The notes: generated by a model not told the origin, from the letters alone. A stretch of 64,000 nucleotides of DNA from Streptomyces sp. LUP47B (GCF_001746295.1 NZ_MJAH01000001.1:702562-766561); one strand, 5' to 3'; counted from the first letter of the stretch, positions 28,519 to 37,259 are shown. Made by a program: numbers and translations.

Positions 28519-29430
28519 ATGTTCCGAGCCGCACATGCCCGCCCACACCGTCAGTCCGAGCCCATCGACCACCACGACCTGGTGCTGCAACCCCGGGACG
28601 TCACCTTCGACTGGAGCACCACCCCGCTGCACTGGCTGCCGGGCGAACCCTTCGCAACCCACACCTTCGATGTACTCCACCTCATGCTCCCCGAACTCGA
28701 ACGCTGGTTCGTCCGCACGTTCGAGCAGGCACTGCCACTGATCACCGATGACCGGCTGCGCGAGGACGTACGCGGTTTCATCGGCCAGGAAGCGATGCAC
28801 GCCGAGGCGCACCAGGAGGTTCTGGAGCACCTGCTCGCCAAGGGGCTGGACCCGGCTCCGTACACCCTGCAGTCCGAATGGATCTTCCGCAGGGTCCTCG
28901 GAGACCGGCCGGAGCTGACGCCGGCCGCCGCACACACGCACCTCCTCCAACGGCTCGCCCTCATAGCGGCCTTCGAGCACTTCACCGCCTACATGGGTCA
29001 CTGGATTCTCAGCAACGGACACCTGGACCAGGCCGGCGCGGACCCCGCGATGCTCGATCTGTTCCGCTGGCACGGCGCGGAGGAGGTCGAACACCGTTCG
29101 GTCGCGTTCGACCTGCTGGTGCACCTCGATCCCGGGTACCGGCGCCGCGTGGTCGGCATGCTCGTCACCGCTCCGGTGCTGACCCGGCTGTGGATCCGTG
29201 GAGTCCGCTTCCTGATGAGCGCCGACCCCGAAGTCGACGACCGGGTCAAGGTCCGCTTCCGCGACTACCTGGCCGCGGCCCGCAAGGACCTGTTGCCCCC
29301 GCCGGGCGCGTTCGCCCGCTCGGTTCTGCGCTACTTCCGCCCCGGCTACCACCCCACCCAGGAGGGCTCGACCCAGCAGGCGGTCGCCTACCTGGCGGCG
29401 TCACCCGCTGCCCGAGCGGCTGCCCGATGA
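28519..29430 (+). CDS. PF10118-type metal-dependent protein, putative diiron oxygenase/hydrolase
   Basis: 303 aa of the family annotated metal-dependent hydrolase (PF10118). Conserved Glu/His helices resemble ferritin-like diiron sites: GQEAMHAEAH near residue 93, AAFEHFTAYMGHW near 155, and GAEEVEHRSVAFDLL near 190. A hydrophobic stretch around residue 215 (VVGMLVTAPVLTRLW) may contact membrane. It starts 79 bases after the hydrolase gene with GAGGGAGG upstream, and its stop overlaps the start of the PDR-type reductase gene. That tight coupling to an electron donor argues for an oxygen-activating role rather than hydrolysis. The true reaction is not known. Confidence 0.8.
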   Translation: MFRAAHARPHRQSEPIDHHDLVLQPRDVTFDWSTTPLHWLPGEPFATHTFDVLHLMLPELERWFVRTFEQALPLITDDRLREDVRGFIGQEAMHAEAHQEVLEHLLAKGLDPAPYTLQSEWIFRRVLGDRPELTPAAAHTHLLQRLALIAAFEHFTAYMGHWILSNGHLDQAGADPAMLDLFRWHGAEEVEHRSVAFDLLVHLDPGYRRRVVGMLVTAPVLTRLWIRGVRFLMSADPEVDDRVKVRFRDYLAAARKDLLPPPGAFARSVLRYFRPGYHPTQEGSTQQAVAYLAASPAARAAAR

Positions 29431-30554
29431 CCCAGCAACCAGTGAGGCATCCCATGGACCTCGGCACACCCGTCACTCGACCGCCGGACCTGTACGGCAG
29501 GCCGCGCAGCGACTCCTTCATGCAGAAGCTGGCAGCCTTCAGCGACAACGCGGTCGCGCGCCTCGCGCGGCGCAGCACTCCTCCCAGGCGCCCGCCCACC
29601 ACCGAGTTGCCCGTGATCCGGGAACTGGTGGTCGCCGCCAAGCAGCAGGAGGCCGAGGATGTCGTCTCCCTGCGGCTGGCAGCACCCGACGGGGCAATGC
29701 TCCCGCCCTGGCAGCCCGGCGCCCACATCGAACTGCACCTGCCCTCCGGCCGCAAACGGCAGTACTCCCTGTGCGGCAACTCTGCCGACCGGTACCGCTA
29801 CCGCATCGCGGTGCGCCGCATCATCGGCGGCGCGGGCGGTTCGACAGAGGTACACGACGCCCTCCGAGAGGGTACGAGGGTCGCCATCACCGGGCCCCGG
29901 AACGCCTTCCCCTTCGCCGCCGAAGCATCCATCCTGCTCATCGCGGGAGGCATCGGCATCACCCCGATCCTGCCGATGGCCCGGGAAGCCACCCGACGCG
30001 GGCTGGACTGGAGGCTCGTGCACACCGGCCGCAGCCGCAGCTCGATGCCCTTCGCGCCGGAGCTGGCCGATCTCGGAGCCGCAGCCCCTGGCCGGGTCTC
30101 CATCCGCCCTGACGACGAGTTCGGCGCGCCCGAAGCAGCCGATCTGCTGAACATGAGCCCGGCGGCGGGAGCGGTGTACTGCTGCGGACCAGCGCCCATG
30201 ATCGACGGTGTCCGGCGCGCATTCGGTGACAGCCGCGCGTCAGCCCTGCACTTCGAGCGTTTCGCCCCGGCCCCGATCACGGACGGCGAGCCCTTCGAAC
30301 TCCAGCTGGGCGACACCGGACGCGTGCTGCCAGTGCCGTACGACCGCTCCGCCCTGGACGTACTCCACGAGGCCCTGCCGGACCTGCCGTTCTCCTGCCG
30401 CCAGGGATTCTGCGGCACCTGCCGGCTACGGGTGGCCCACGGCCAGGTCGATCACCGTGACCGCCGCCTCACCGCCACCGAACGCGCGGCCGGCGCCATG
30501 CTGCCCTGCGTCTCGCGCGCACCGAAAGGCGAGCGGTTGGTGCTGGACGTATGA
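29427..30554 (+). CDS. PDR-type ferredoxin reductase, likely donor to the PF10118 protein
   Basis: 375 aa from ATG 29427 (ATGA overlap with the previous stop). An ATG at 29454 with GTGAGG upstream is the alternative. It has an N-terminal extension of about 60 residues (MQKLAAFSDNAVARLARR) not present in the other two paralogues, then flavin domain (KRQYSLCG near 112), NAD domain (GGIGITPIL near 175) and C-terminal [2Fe-2S] domain (FSCRQGFCGTC near 322). The extension may anchor it to its partner or to the membrane. Last gene of the operon. Confidence 0.9.
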   Translation: MTQQPVRHPMDLGTPVTRPPDLYGRPRSDSFMQKLAAFSDNAVARLARRSTPPRRPPTTELPVIRELVVAAKQQEAEDVVSLRLAAPDGAMLPPWQPGAHIELHLPSGRKRQYSLCGNSADRYRYRIAVRRIIGGAGGSTEVHDALREGTRVAITGPRNAFPFAAEASILLIAGGIGITPILPMAREATRRGLDWRLVHTGRSRSSMPFAPELADLGAAAPGRVSIRPDDEFGAPEAADLLNMSPAAGAVYCCGPAPMIDGVRRAFGDSRASALHFERFAPAPITDGEPFELQLGDTGRVLPVPYDRSALDVLHEALPDLPFSCRQGFCGTCRLRVAHGQVDHRDRRLTATERAAGAMLPCVSRAPKGERLVLDV

Positions 30555-31013
30555 GCGTTGGCCGAGCGCCCATGCAGCGCGACGGTCACCGCGAGGAACC
30601 CTGCCTCGCCGGGACCGGGCCGTTCCCCACCGCAACGACTTCACGAGTTCAAGGTGCGCGACCAGGACACAGGGAAGGCGGCCGCGCCGACATAGGGACA
30701 CGCCGAACGGCGCCCCTCCGCTCGGACTTGCGGGCGGAAACCGATCAGTTCACGATTGACATACCGATCGGTTTCTCGCCGTAGACGCGGGTGAGTCCCG
30801 AGCCCCAACTACTTAGGAGCAGGCGGCATGCTCGCCGTCGTGTACCTGACAGTTCGCTTCGTCTCGCCGCGAGGCAGTCAGAAGCCAGACGTGGCGGTGG
30901 CCCGAGAGCTATCGGGTGAGCCATCCGTGTGCTCCCGGCCGCTTCCCAGCCGATGGGATCCCGTACATTCCCCGCGAAGGGCCAGTCCAAGGTTCTCAGA
31001 ATGGGGGGCATCG
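30555..31013. other. Intergenic region with an orphan operator
   Basis: No convincing gene between the reductase stop and the propeller-like gene. It contains the paired ACCGATCGGT-type sites at 30737-30775 and a TTGACA at 30756, without a TetR, SDR or transporter gene directly attached. Confidence 0.45.
30737..30775. promoter_or_regulatory. Orphan copy of the GAAACCGATCGGTTTC operator pair
   Basis: GAAACCGATCAGTTC (30737-30751) and ATACCGATCGGTTTC (30761-30775) match the sites at 20741 and 23809-23858. TTGACA (30756-30761) lies between the two copies, so a promoter would be covered by a bound repressor. Confidence 0.6.
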
Positions 31014-31997
31014 ATGACGGTGGAGTCGATACCGGTAACGGCCACGCCGAAAGCGCTGGTGTGGCAGGGCGACGAACTGGTCTCCGAATGTGGTCGGCGC
31101 TGGGGCCTCGACGGGGTGGAGCGGAAGGCGGTCTTCACGTGGAGCTCTCCGTTCGATGCCGGGACCACCTCGGCCTCAGGGCGGTACTCCGCGGTGTACC
31201 AGGAACGCGGCAGCAAGGGGGTGTTGCTCGCACGAGAACGGGTCGTGCGAGAGCTGGTCCGTAGCGACTACCAGGCGCCGAACTACGACTACCCGCTCGC
31301 ATTGGGCACATTGGGTGACGGGCGCGAGGTCGTCGTGCACTGCCCCGACGAGTACAACGAGCTCCAGATCGAGGACGCGGCGAGCGGCGAGCGGCTCACG
31401 GTCGGCAGTCGTGAGCCGCAGGACGTCTTCCACTCCAGGCTCAGCCTGAGCCCCGACGGCCGGCACCTGCTGGCGGTCGGATGGTTTTGGCATCCCTTCG
31501 GGATCGCCATGGTCTACGACACGGCGCTCGCGCTCACCGACCCCGGCACTCTGGACGGCGAGGGTCTGCTGCCGACAACGGCCGTCATGGACGGCGAGGT
31601 GACAGCGGGCTGCTGGCTCGACGCAGATCGGCTGGTACTGGCGACGGGGGCCGAAGGTTGGAACGACGGAGAGGAGTCCGCGCTTCCGCCTCGCCACCTC
31701 GGTGTGTGGTCGCTGTCCGAGACACGTTGGCTCCACCGCAACCCGATCGCCGACGCCGAACCGGGCATCCTGCTCCTCCCCCGCGGCGACCACGTGATCT
31801 CTCTCCTCGGCCACCCGCGACTGCTGGACACTGCTACCGGGCGCCTCGTTGCGGAATGGCCCGAGGTCGGCGTATCCGTCAAGACCACCTGCTTCGGCGT
31901 CAGCGCCGTCCCCTCTCCCGTCGCTGCCCTTCACCCCGACGGCACCCGGCTGGCCGTCGCGCAGGCAGAAAGCATCGCCGTCATCACACTCCCGTGA
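31014..31997 (+). CDS. Hypothetical WD40/beta-propeller-like protein
   Basis: 327 aa from the ATG at 31014 after a G-rich ribosome site. There is no signal peptide. Repeats resembling propeller blades are visible: RLSLSPDGRHLLAVGWFWHP near residue 142, AGCWLDADRLVLATG, HVISLLGHPRLLDTATGRLV and ALHPDGTRLAVAQ at the end. No catalytic motif was recognised, and comparable proteins are annotated as hypothetical. It appears to be a single-gene unit. The operator pair 240 bases upstream may or may not control it. Confidence 0.75.
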   Translation: MTVESIPVTATPKALVWQGDELVSECGRRWGLDGVERKAVFTWSSPFDAGTTSASGRYSAVYQERGSKGVLLARERVVRELVRSDYQAPNYDYPLALGTLGDGREVVVHCPDEYNELQIEDAASGERLTVGSREPQDVFHSRLSLSPDGRHLLAVGWFWHPFGIAMVYDTALALTDPGTLDGEGLLPTTAVMDGEVTAGCWLDADRLVLATGAEGWNDGEESALPPRHLGVWSLSETRWLHRNPIADAEPGILLLPRGDHVISLLGHPRLLDTATGRLVAEWPEVGVSVKTTCFGVSAVPSPVAALHPDGTRLAVAQAESIAVITLP

Positions 31998-32257
31998 TGC
32001 AACTCGCCTCCCGGATCCGCACATCCACTGCGCCTGCTCACGAACTCCCCTTGCCGCCAACGAAGTCGCGGATGCCAGAGTGAGCATCCTGGTGAGGTTG
32101 AGGTTCGCAAGGACTCCTCCTCACAGTGGTGGGCTTGACCTGGTCAGAGGTCGATGTCGGGCGCGAGGCCGCCGGGTTGCGGGACGCGGTCAGCCGCGTC
32201 ATCGCACGCGGTAAAACCCGGAGACGTCGGCGACCGTCCCCGGGATACTGGTCGCCC

Positions 32258-33004
32258 ATGGATGAGGTCAAAGTCGTCGTCGCCCATTCCGAGCGTGCGA
32301 CCCTGCGCGTCGGCGACGTGTTCTTGAAGGTGGACACCGATCAGGCACGCATCGACGTCGAGGTCGAGGCGATGGCCCTCGCGCCGGTTCCGACCCCGCA
32401 GGTCCTGTGGCGCAAGCCGCCCGTGCTCGCGATCGCCGCGGTCCCGGGGACGGCGCTCGGCCGCCTGGGCGAGCCGTCGACCGCGTCGCCGGCGGCGTGG
32501 GCCGCGGCGGGCGCCGCCATCCGGAAGCTGCACGACGCACCGTTGCCGCCCTGGCGCGGCCGGCGCCGCCGGGATCCCGACGAGTTGGCGGCGGAACTCG
32601 ACGGCGAGTGCGAGTTGCTCGTGAAGAACGGTGTCCTGCCCGCCGACCTTGTCACCCGTAACCGCCAGGTCGCCGAGGCCGCCCTCCGGCCGTGGACGCC
32701 GGCGTTCACGCACGGCGACTTGCAGATCGACCACGTCTTCGTCGACGACGACGAGGTCACCGGCATCATCGACTGGTCCGAAGCGGGCCAAGGTAATGCG
32801 CTGTTCGACCTCGCCACCCTCACGCTCGGACACGAGGAACACCTCGACGACGTCATCGCCGGCTACGGCACCGACATCGACCTCGACGAGATCCGCGCGT
32901 GGTGGTCGTTGCGCAGCCTGCTGGGAGTTCGCTGGCTGATCGAGCACGGCTTCGACGCGTTCGCACCGGGCTGTGAGGTCGACGTACTGAGATCCCGTAT
33001 GTGA
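32258..33004 (+). CDS. Aminoglycoside phosphotransferase (APH) family kinase
   Basis: 248 aa from ATG 32258. The protein-kinase-like fold has the catalytic loop HGDLQIDHVF near residue 155 and the metal-binding IDWSEAG near 172. The N-lobe is short (TLRVGDVFLKVDTD with the ATP-binding Lys). Family members phosphorylate aminoglycosides, homoserine, choline or other small molecules. There is no neighbouring resistance or biosynthetic gene to indicate a substrate. The frame is open upstream to 32126, but that part lacks sense. Confidence 0.85.
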   Translation: MDEVKVVVAHSERATLRVGDVFLKVDTDQARIDVEVEAMALAPVPTPQVLWRKPPVLAIAAVPGTALGRLGEPSTASPAAWAAAGAAIRKLHDAPLPPWRGRRRRDPDELAAELDGECELLVKNGVLPADLVTRNRQVAEAALRPWTPAFTHGDLQIDHVFVDDDEVTGIIDWSEAGQGNALFDLATLTLGHEEHLDDVIAGYGTDIDLDEIRAWWSLRSLLGVRWLIEHGFDAFAPGCEVDVLRSRM

Positions 33005-33314
33005 GGCTGCGCGAGCCCGACTGCCACGTATGCGTTCCGCCGCATCGAGCAGTCCATCACCTGGGGGCTCGCCCCCCTTGGCCCCGACAGAGTGCGGTGC
33101 GCAGTCGCCGCCGCCGGATGACGGCGCGGCCAAGGGTGACGAAGCCGTGGTGGATGTCGCCCGCGGAATCTCCCAACGGACACTCATGCGGCGGAGCCAG
33201 TGCGGTAGCGCGGGCGCCGCCGACCAAGCACCGGTTGTGCGGTGCGTGCTCAACGACGGGGTCGGGCTTGGTCCGGCCAATGCTGAGTCGCGTCGGGACC
33301 GGTACAAGTGACGG
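33005..33314. other. Intergenic stretch
   Basis: No credible gene or repeat was recognised between the phosphotransferase gene and the small membrane-protein frame. Confidence 0.4.
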
Positions 33315-33569
33315 GTGACAGATCCTTTTGTTCCTCGCCCGGATGGCCGCGTCGCCTCCAGGCCGGGACGGTGGACCCGGCAGTCGGCAGGTGCGATGTT
33401 CGCCGCCGTCGCAGCATTCCTCATCACCCGAGACGTCACGTTCGGGTTCTTCAGGCAGACGCTGCCCGACCGGGCGTACACCGCCACGGTCCTCGCGGGA
33501 CTTGCCGTGTCGGCTGTTGCCTACGGCCTTGCCGTGTTGTGGCTCAGAGGACGGTATGAGAGTGCATAG
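33315..33569 (+). CDS. Small hypothetical membrane protein
   Basis: 84 aa from GTG 33315. Two hydrophobic segments are predicted: AGAMFAAVAAFLI near residue 26 and ATVLAGLAVSAVAYGLAVLWL near 57, with a charged C-terminus. Codon third positions are GC-rich as in real genes. No strong ribosome site was seen and no family was recognised, so this is a moderate call. Confidence 0.5.
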   Translation: MTDPFVPRPDGRVASRPGRWTRQSAGAMFAAVAAFLITRDVTFGFFRQTLPDRAYTATVLAGLAVSAVAYGLAVLWLRGRYESA

Positions 33570-33936
33570 GTGATTTGGCGTCACCTGAATGTGTGGCAGT
33601 GCGGTATCCCGGCCGGTCGGCGGCGATGGGCGTGCTGGGCTGGTTGCTGTGAGCGAGCGCAAGTCCTACAAGACCGACCTGAGCCACCCTGTGTCACCAC
33701 GACCTGCCCGCTCACCCCATCAGCCCTCATCCCGCCTTCTCAGGACATGGCTGACTGAGGAGCGCGACGCCAGAGCATGACGGGCCAGGATCCGCCGGAT
33801 GCGGGCGGTGCCGGCCGGAGTGACATCGCAGGACAGCACCTGCAGCTCACCAGTCAGTGCGTACAGCGGCGTGCGCCTGCGGGTCGGTGAGGGACCGGAT
33901 TGACGTCGGCTGAGCATGATGCCGTCGGGGCGACAG
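33570..33936. other. Intergenic stretch
   Basis: Short frames only. The right end leads into the promoter of the SDR-tetR unit. Confidence 0.4.
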
Positions 33937-33937
33937 A

Positions 33938-33976
33938 ATCAACATCGCGTTGATAAAATTCGACGTTGTGTAGAAT
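33938..33976 (+). promoter_or_regulatory. Promoter and possible operator of the SDR-tetR unit
   Basis: AT-rich patch. ATCAAC (33938-33943) and GTTGAT (33949-33954) form an inverted repeat with a 5-base spacer. TTGATA (33950) and TAGAAT (33971) resemble -35 and -10 boxes about 15 bases apart. A related CGACGTTGTG follows at 33961. The TetR protein encoded at 34876 would be the obvious binder. Confidence 0.5.
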
Positions 33977-34027
33977 CTCTGGGTGAGGGGGCAGTCCAGC
34001 TCCTCGCGAGACCTTTCTGGAGGAGCA

Positions 34028-34876
34028 GTGCAGCAGCAGAAGTGGCTCATCACCGGCGTCAGCACGGGCCTTGGACGTGCCTTCGCCCAAGCCGCCCTGA
34101 CCGCCGGGCACACCGTCGTCGGCACGGTCCGCTCCGAGGAGGACCTGCGGGCCTTCCAAGAGCTCAAACCCGGGTACGCTCACGGCCGCATCCTGGATGT
34201 GACCGACGACGCCGCCGTCTCGAGTGTGATCACGGAGGTGGAGCAGAGCGTCGGCCCCCTGGATGTCGTCGTCGCCAACGCGGGCTACGGCCTGGAGGGC
34301 ACCTTCGAGGAGACGCCGCCGGCCGACGTGCGACGGCAGTTCGAGGTCAACGTATTCGGGACAGTGGCCACGCTGCAGGCGGCCCTGCCCCACATGCGCC
34401 GGCGCCGCCGCGGACACCTGATGGCCGTCACCTCCATGGGCGGGCTGATGGCCGTGCCCGGCATGTCCGCCTACTGCGGCAGCAAGTTCGCCCTGGAAGG
34501 CATCCTTGAGGCACTGGGCAAGGAGGTCGCACAATTCGGGATCCACGTGACGGCGATCGAACCCGGGTCTTTCCGCACCGACTGGGCCGGACGGTCCATG
34601 ACACGCACCGCGCGGTCCATCGACGACTACGACGAGCTGTTCACCCCCATCCGTGAAGCGCGGCAGAAGGCCAGCGGGAACCAGCTGGGCAATCCGGCCA
34701 AGGCCGGGGACGCCGTCGTGCACATCGCGTCGGTCGACCAGCCGCCGGCCCACCTCGTCCTGGGCTCGGACGCGCTGCGACTGGTCACCGCCGCGCGCAC
34801 GGCCGTGGACGAGGACATCCGCGCATGGGAGACGCTCTCCCGTACCACCGACTTCGCCGAGGGCGCTCAGCTCTGA
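34028..34876 (+). CDS. SDR family oxidoreductase
   Basis: 282 aa from GTG 34028 with GGAGGA upstream. The Rossmann motif TGVSTGLG is near residue 9, NAGYG near 83, and the Ser and YCGSK active site near 140-153. The C-terminal part (PIREARQKASGNQLGNPAKAG, LVLGSDALRLV) is typical of the oxidoreductases often found beside TetR or AraC regulators. The tetR gene begins within its stop (TGATG), so both are made from one message, and the regulator probably controls its own operon. Confidence 0.9.
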   Translation: MQQQKWLITGVSTGLGRAFAQAALTAGHTVVGTVRSEEDLRAFQELKPGYAHGRILDVTDDAAVSSVITEVEQSVGPLDVVVANAGYGLEGTFEETPPADVRRQFEVNVFGTVATLQAALPHMRRRRRGHLMAVTSMGGLMAVPGMSAYCGSKFALEGILEALGKEVAQFGIHVTAIEPGSFRTDWAGRSMTRTARSIDDYDELFTPIREARQKASGNQLGNPAKAGDAVVHIASVDQPPAHLVLGSDALRLVTAARTAVDEDIRAWETLSRTTDFAEGAQL

Positions 34877-35490
34877 TGCCCGACCACCACCCCGCACGGA
34901 GCCGACGCACCACCGAACGCAAGGGTGACGTCCGGGAGCGGGCCATCCTCGACACCTGCGAAGCTCTGCTGGCGCAACAGGGCTATGACGCCATGACCGT
35001 TGGCGACATCGCGCAGGGCGCCGGCATCACACGTGGCGCCCTGTACTTCTACTTCGGCTCCAAGCAAGAAGTGGTCACGGCGCTCGTGGCCCGCACCGTT
35101 GAGCACCTGTGGGAGCGGTCCCGGGCCACCGCGCAGACCGACGAGCCACGCCAGGCCATCGCAGCAGCCATGCGGCGCACGGTCGAGCTGTGGAACGAGC
35201 ACGGTCTGGTCATGCGCACGGCGATCGACCTGTCGTTGACCGTGTCGGAGATCGGCGAGCTGTGGAGCCACACAGCTGACTTGTTCATCACGGCCATCGC
35301 CGCCGTCCTGGAACGAGCCGGCGTTGAGGCCGGCACCGAACCAGAGCAAGCGTCGGCGATGGCACGCGCCCTGTGCTGGATGATCGAGCGGACGTTCTAC
35401 CACGCCTCGCAAGAGTCACGCGAGGAGTTGCAAAAGGCATCTTCGACCTGCGAACACATCTGGCTGATCAGCGCCGGCCTCGTCACCTGA
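34876..35490 (+). CDS. TetR family transcriptional regulator (EthR-like)
   Basis: 204 aa. The HTH region is ILDTCEALLAQQGYDAMTV, then GITRGALYFYFGSKQEVVTALV. The C-terminal domain with WNEHGLVMRTAIDLSLTVSEIGELW resembles EthR-type repressors, which bind hydrophobic ligands in a long channel. The start overlaps the SDR stop. Candidate operator at 33938. Confidence 0.9.
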   Translation: MPDHHPARSRRTTERKGDVRERAILDTCEALLAQQGYDAMTVGDIAQGAGITRGALYFYFGSKQEVVTALVARTVEHLWERSRATAQTDEPRQAIAAAMRRTVELWNEHGLVMRTAIDLSLTVSEIGELWSHTADLFITAIAAVLERAGVEAGTEPEQASAMARALCWMIERTFYHASQESREELQKASSTCEHIWLISAGLVT

Positions 35491-35796
35491 TGCATCTGGT
35501 GTGGACGGTGAGGCGCGAAACCGAACCCCGTGTCCGAGGCCCACCGTCCAGGCACTCCGCCAGCGGAAATCCCGCAAGGCGCAAATCACCTATGCACTCA
35601 CATACCGCCCTCTCGGGCGACTGCTCTAGCAGGGCGGCTCACGCCAGGCTCAGCGTCCCTGTCACGACTGTCCGGTCCACTTGGGGTCAAGTGGTCGAAG
35701 CACCACGAGTGGCCACCACGATGGGCGGCCCCACGTCGGCATCGGGCATCGGCGGAGCCACCCGATGATCCGCCGGACGCACCGACTGGCCCCGCC
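35491..35796. other. Intergenic stretch between convergent genes
   Basis: No gene, clear hairpin or repeat recognised. Confidence 0.4.
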
Positions 35797-36198
35797 CTAA
35801 AGGTCGTTGTCCAACGTCAGGGTGAGCTCGGCGATCCGCCACCCACCGTCGGACCGGCGCAGGCCGAATGTGTAGACCCCGGTCGAGATCATCTGGATGC
35901 TCTCGCCGGTGTTCCTCGTCTGCACCAGGCAGGCCCGCACCTCAGCGGTGGCGGCGTCGGTCGTCGTGACCACGACGTTGCCCAGGTGGTGCCACACCTT
36001 TCCGGTCTGAGCCGTGTGTCCCTCACGGATGAAGTCGAGCACCGCCACACGTCCGGCGACCGGGCCGACCACTCCCCGCCCGGGCATCGTGAAGGTCCAG
36101 GTGGTGTCTTCGGTCAGGACCGCTTCCAGCTGGGGCACATTCAGCTCGTCCAGGGCGTGGGCGTATTTCGCCACCGCCTGCTGGAGTTCGGCGATCAC
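35797..36198 (-). CDS. SnoaL-like NTF2-fold protein
   Basis: 133 aa. The GTG at 36198 overlaps the stop of the upstream oxidoreductase gene (GTGA), which decides the start and indicates translational coupling. NTF2-like features: AVAKYAHALDELNVPQLEAVLTED, then DFIREGHTAQTGKVWHHLGNVVV, and C-terminal strands GVYTFGLRRSDGGWRIAEL. It resembles SnoaL_4-type proteins, some of which are small hydrolases or cyclases. It presumably acts with the oxidoreductase, under the divergent LysR regulator. Confidence 0.85.
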   Translation of the reverse strand: MIAELQQAVAKYAHALDELNVPQLEAVLTEDTTWTFTMPGRGVVGPVAGRVAVLDFIREGHTAQTGKVWHHLGNVVVTTTDAATAEVRACLVQTRNTGESIQMISTGVYTFGLRRSDGGWRIAELTLTLDNDL

Positions 36199-37205
36199 GA
36201 GGCCACCGTCAGTACGATCTTGCCCTGGATGTGGCCCTGCGCTGCCCGCGCGTGCGCGCTGCCCGCCTCGCGCAGCGGGTAGGTGCTGTCCACCCCGACC
36301 TGGAGCTTCCCCTCGTCGAACAGGCGCCCGATCTCGGCGAGCTGGGGGCCGTTGGAGCGCACCTGAATGTTCGAGACAGTGATGCCCAGACTCGCCGTCT
36401 CTTCCGGGTCGTACTGGGCGAAGAACACCGGAAGCATGGTGCCGCCGCGCTTGAGCACGGTCAGGAAGCGTGAGCTGTCCTGGCCACCGACGGTGTCGAT
36501 CACCAGGTCGACACCGTTGACCACGTCCGCGGCCCGCGTCCTCGTGTAGTCGATGAACTCGTCGGCGCCCAGCTTGCGCAGGAACTGCTCGTGCCGGCCC
36601 GAGGCCACCGCGATCACGTGTGCCCCCTTCCATTTCGCCAGCTGCACCGCGAAGTGGCCCACTCCCCCGGCGGCCCCGTTGACCAGCACGGTCATCCCTG
36701 GTGTGATCGGCACCGGCCGGTGCACCTGGCCGGTGAAGGGAGACGGCACGTCGTGGCCCAGATCCACCAGGTACTGCCAGGCCGTCAGCACGGCCATCGG
36801 CGCCCCAGCCGCCTGCACGTGGTCGATGCCGGCCGGCTTGTGAGCCAGGTCCGAAGCCGGCGCGGCCACGTACTCGGCGTACGTCCGGCCGTCGAATCCG
36901 GGGAACCGCAGCATGCCGAAGACCTCGTCACCGACGGCGAACCCCAGCACGTCCGGAGCGACCGCCTGGACCACGCCCGACATGTCCGTTCCGGGGATCA
37001 GGGGATACTCCAGCGCCGGCCGCATCTCGGCCGGCATGACCTTCATTCCCTCACGCAGGTACCAGTCCGGCGGGTTGATGCCCACCGCATGCACCCGGAC
37101 GAGCACTTCCCCCGGGCCGATCTCGGGAACCGGCACCTCGTCATACTGCAAAACCTCCGGCCCGCCCGCTTCGTGGAACTGGATCGCCTTCATCACGCCT
37201 GTCAC
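36195..37205 (-). CDS. MDR family NADP-dependent oxidoreductase
   Basis: 336 aa. The GroES-like N-terminal part has GPGEVLVRVHAVGINPPDWYLREG, the nucleotide-binding motif is VLVNGAAGGVGHFAVQLA near residue 165, then IDYTRTRAADVV and a C-terminal GHIQGKIVLTVAS. There are no structural-zinc cysteines, as in quinone or enone reductases. Start is GTG 37205, with ATG 37193 as an alternative. It is divergent from the LysR gene 110 bases away, the classical layout of a LysR regulator and its target. Confidence 0.9.
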   Translation of the reverse strand: MTGVMKAIQFHEAGGPEVLQYDEVPVPEIGPGEVLVRVHAVGINPPDWYLREGMKVMPAEMRPALEYPLIPGTDMSGVVQAVAPDVLGFAVGDEVFGMLRFPGFDGRTYAEYVAAPASDLAHKPAGIDHVQAAGAPMAVLTAWQYLVDLGHDVPSPFTGQVHRPVPITPGMTVLVNGAAGGVGHFAVQLAKWKGAHVIAVASGRHEQFLRKLGADEFIDYTRTRAADVVNGVDLVIDTVGGQDSSRFLTVLKRGGTMLPVFFAQYDPEETASLGITVSNIQVRSNGPQLAEIGRLFDEGKLQVGVDSTYPLREAGSAHARAAQGHIQGKIVLTVAS

Positions 37206-37242
37206 TTTCTCGGGGAAACGTTGCTCCTTCAGTCAAGGGCCA

Positions 37243-37259
37243 GGACGGCACGGCCGTCC
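37243..37259. promoter_or_regulatory. Possible LysR binding site
   Basis: GGACGG and CCGTCC arms around CACGG in the short divergent intergenic region between the LysR gene and its likely target. GC-rich repeats are common here by chance, so this is tentative. Confidence 0.3.

Noticed and set aside
32126..32257. N-terminal extension of the phosphotransferase
   Set aside because: The extension has no kinase-like sequence and the ATG at 32258 begins the recognisable N-lobe.
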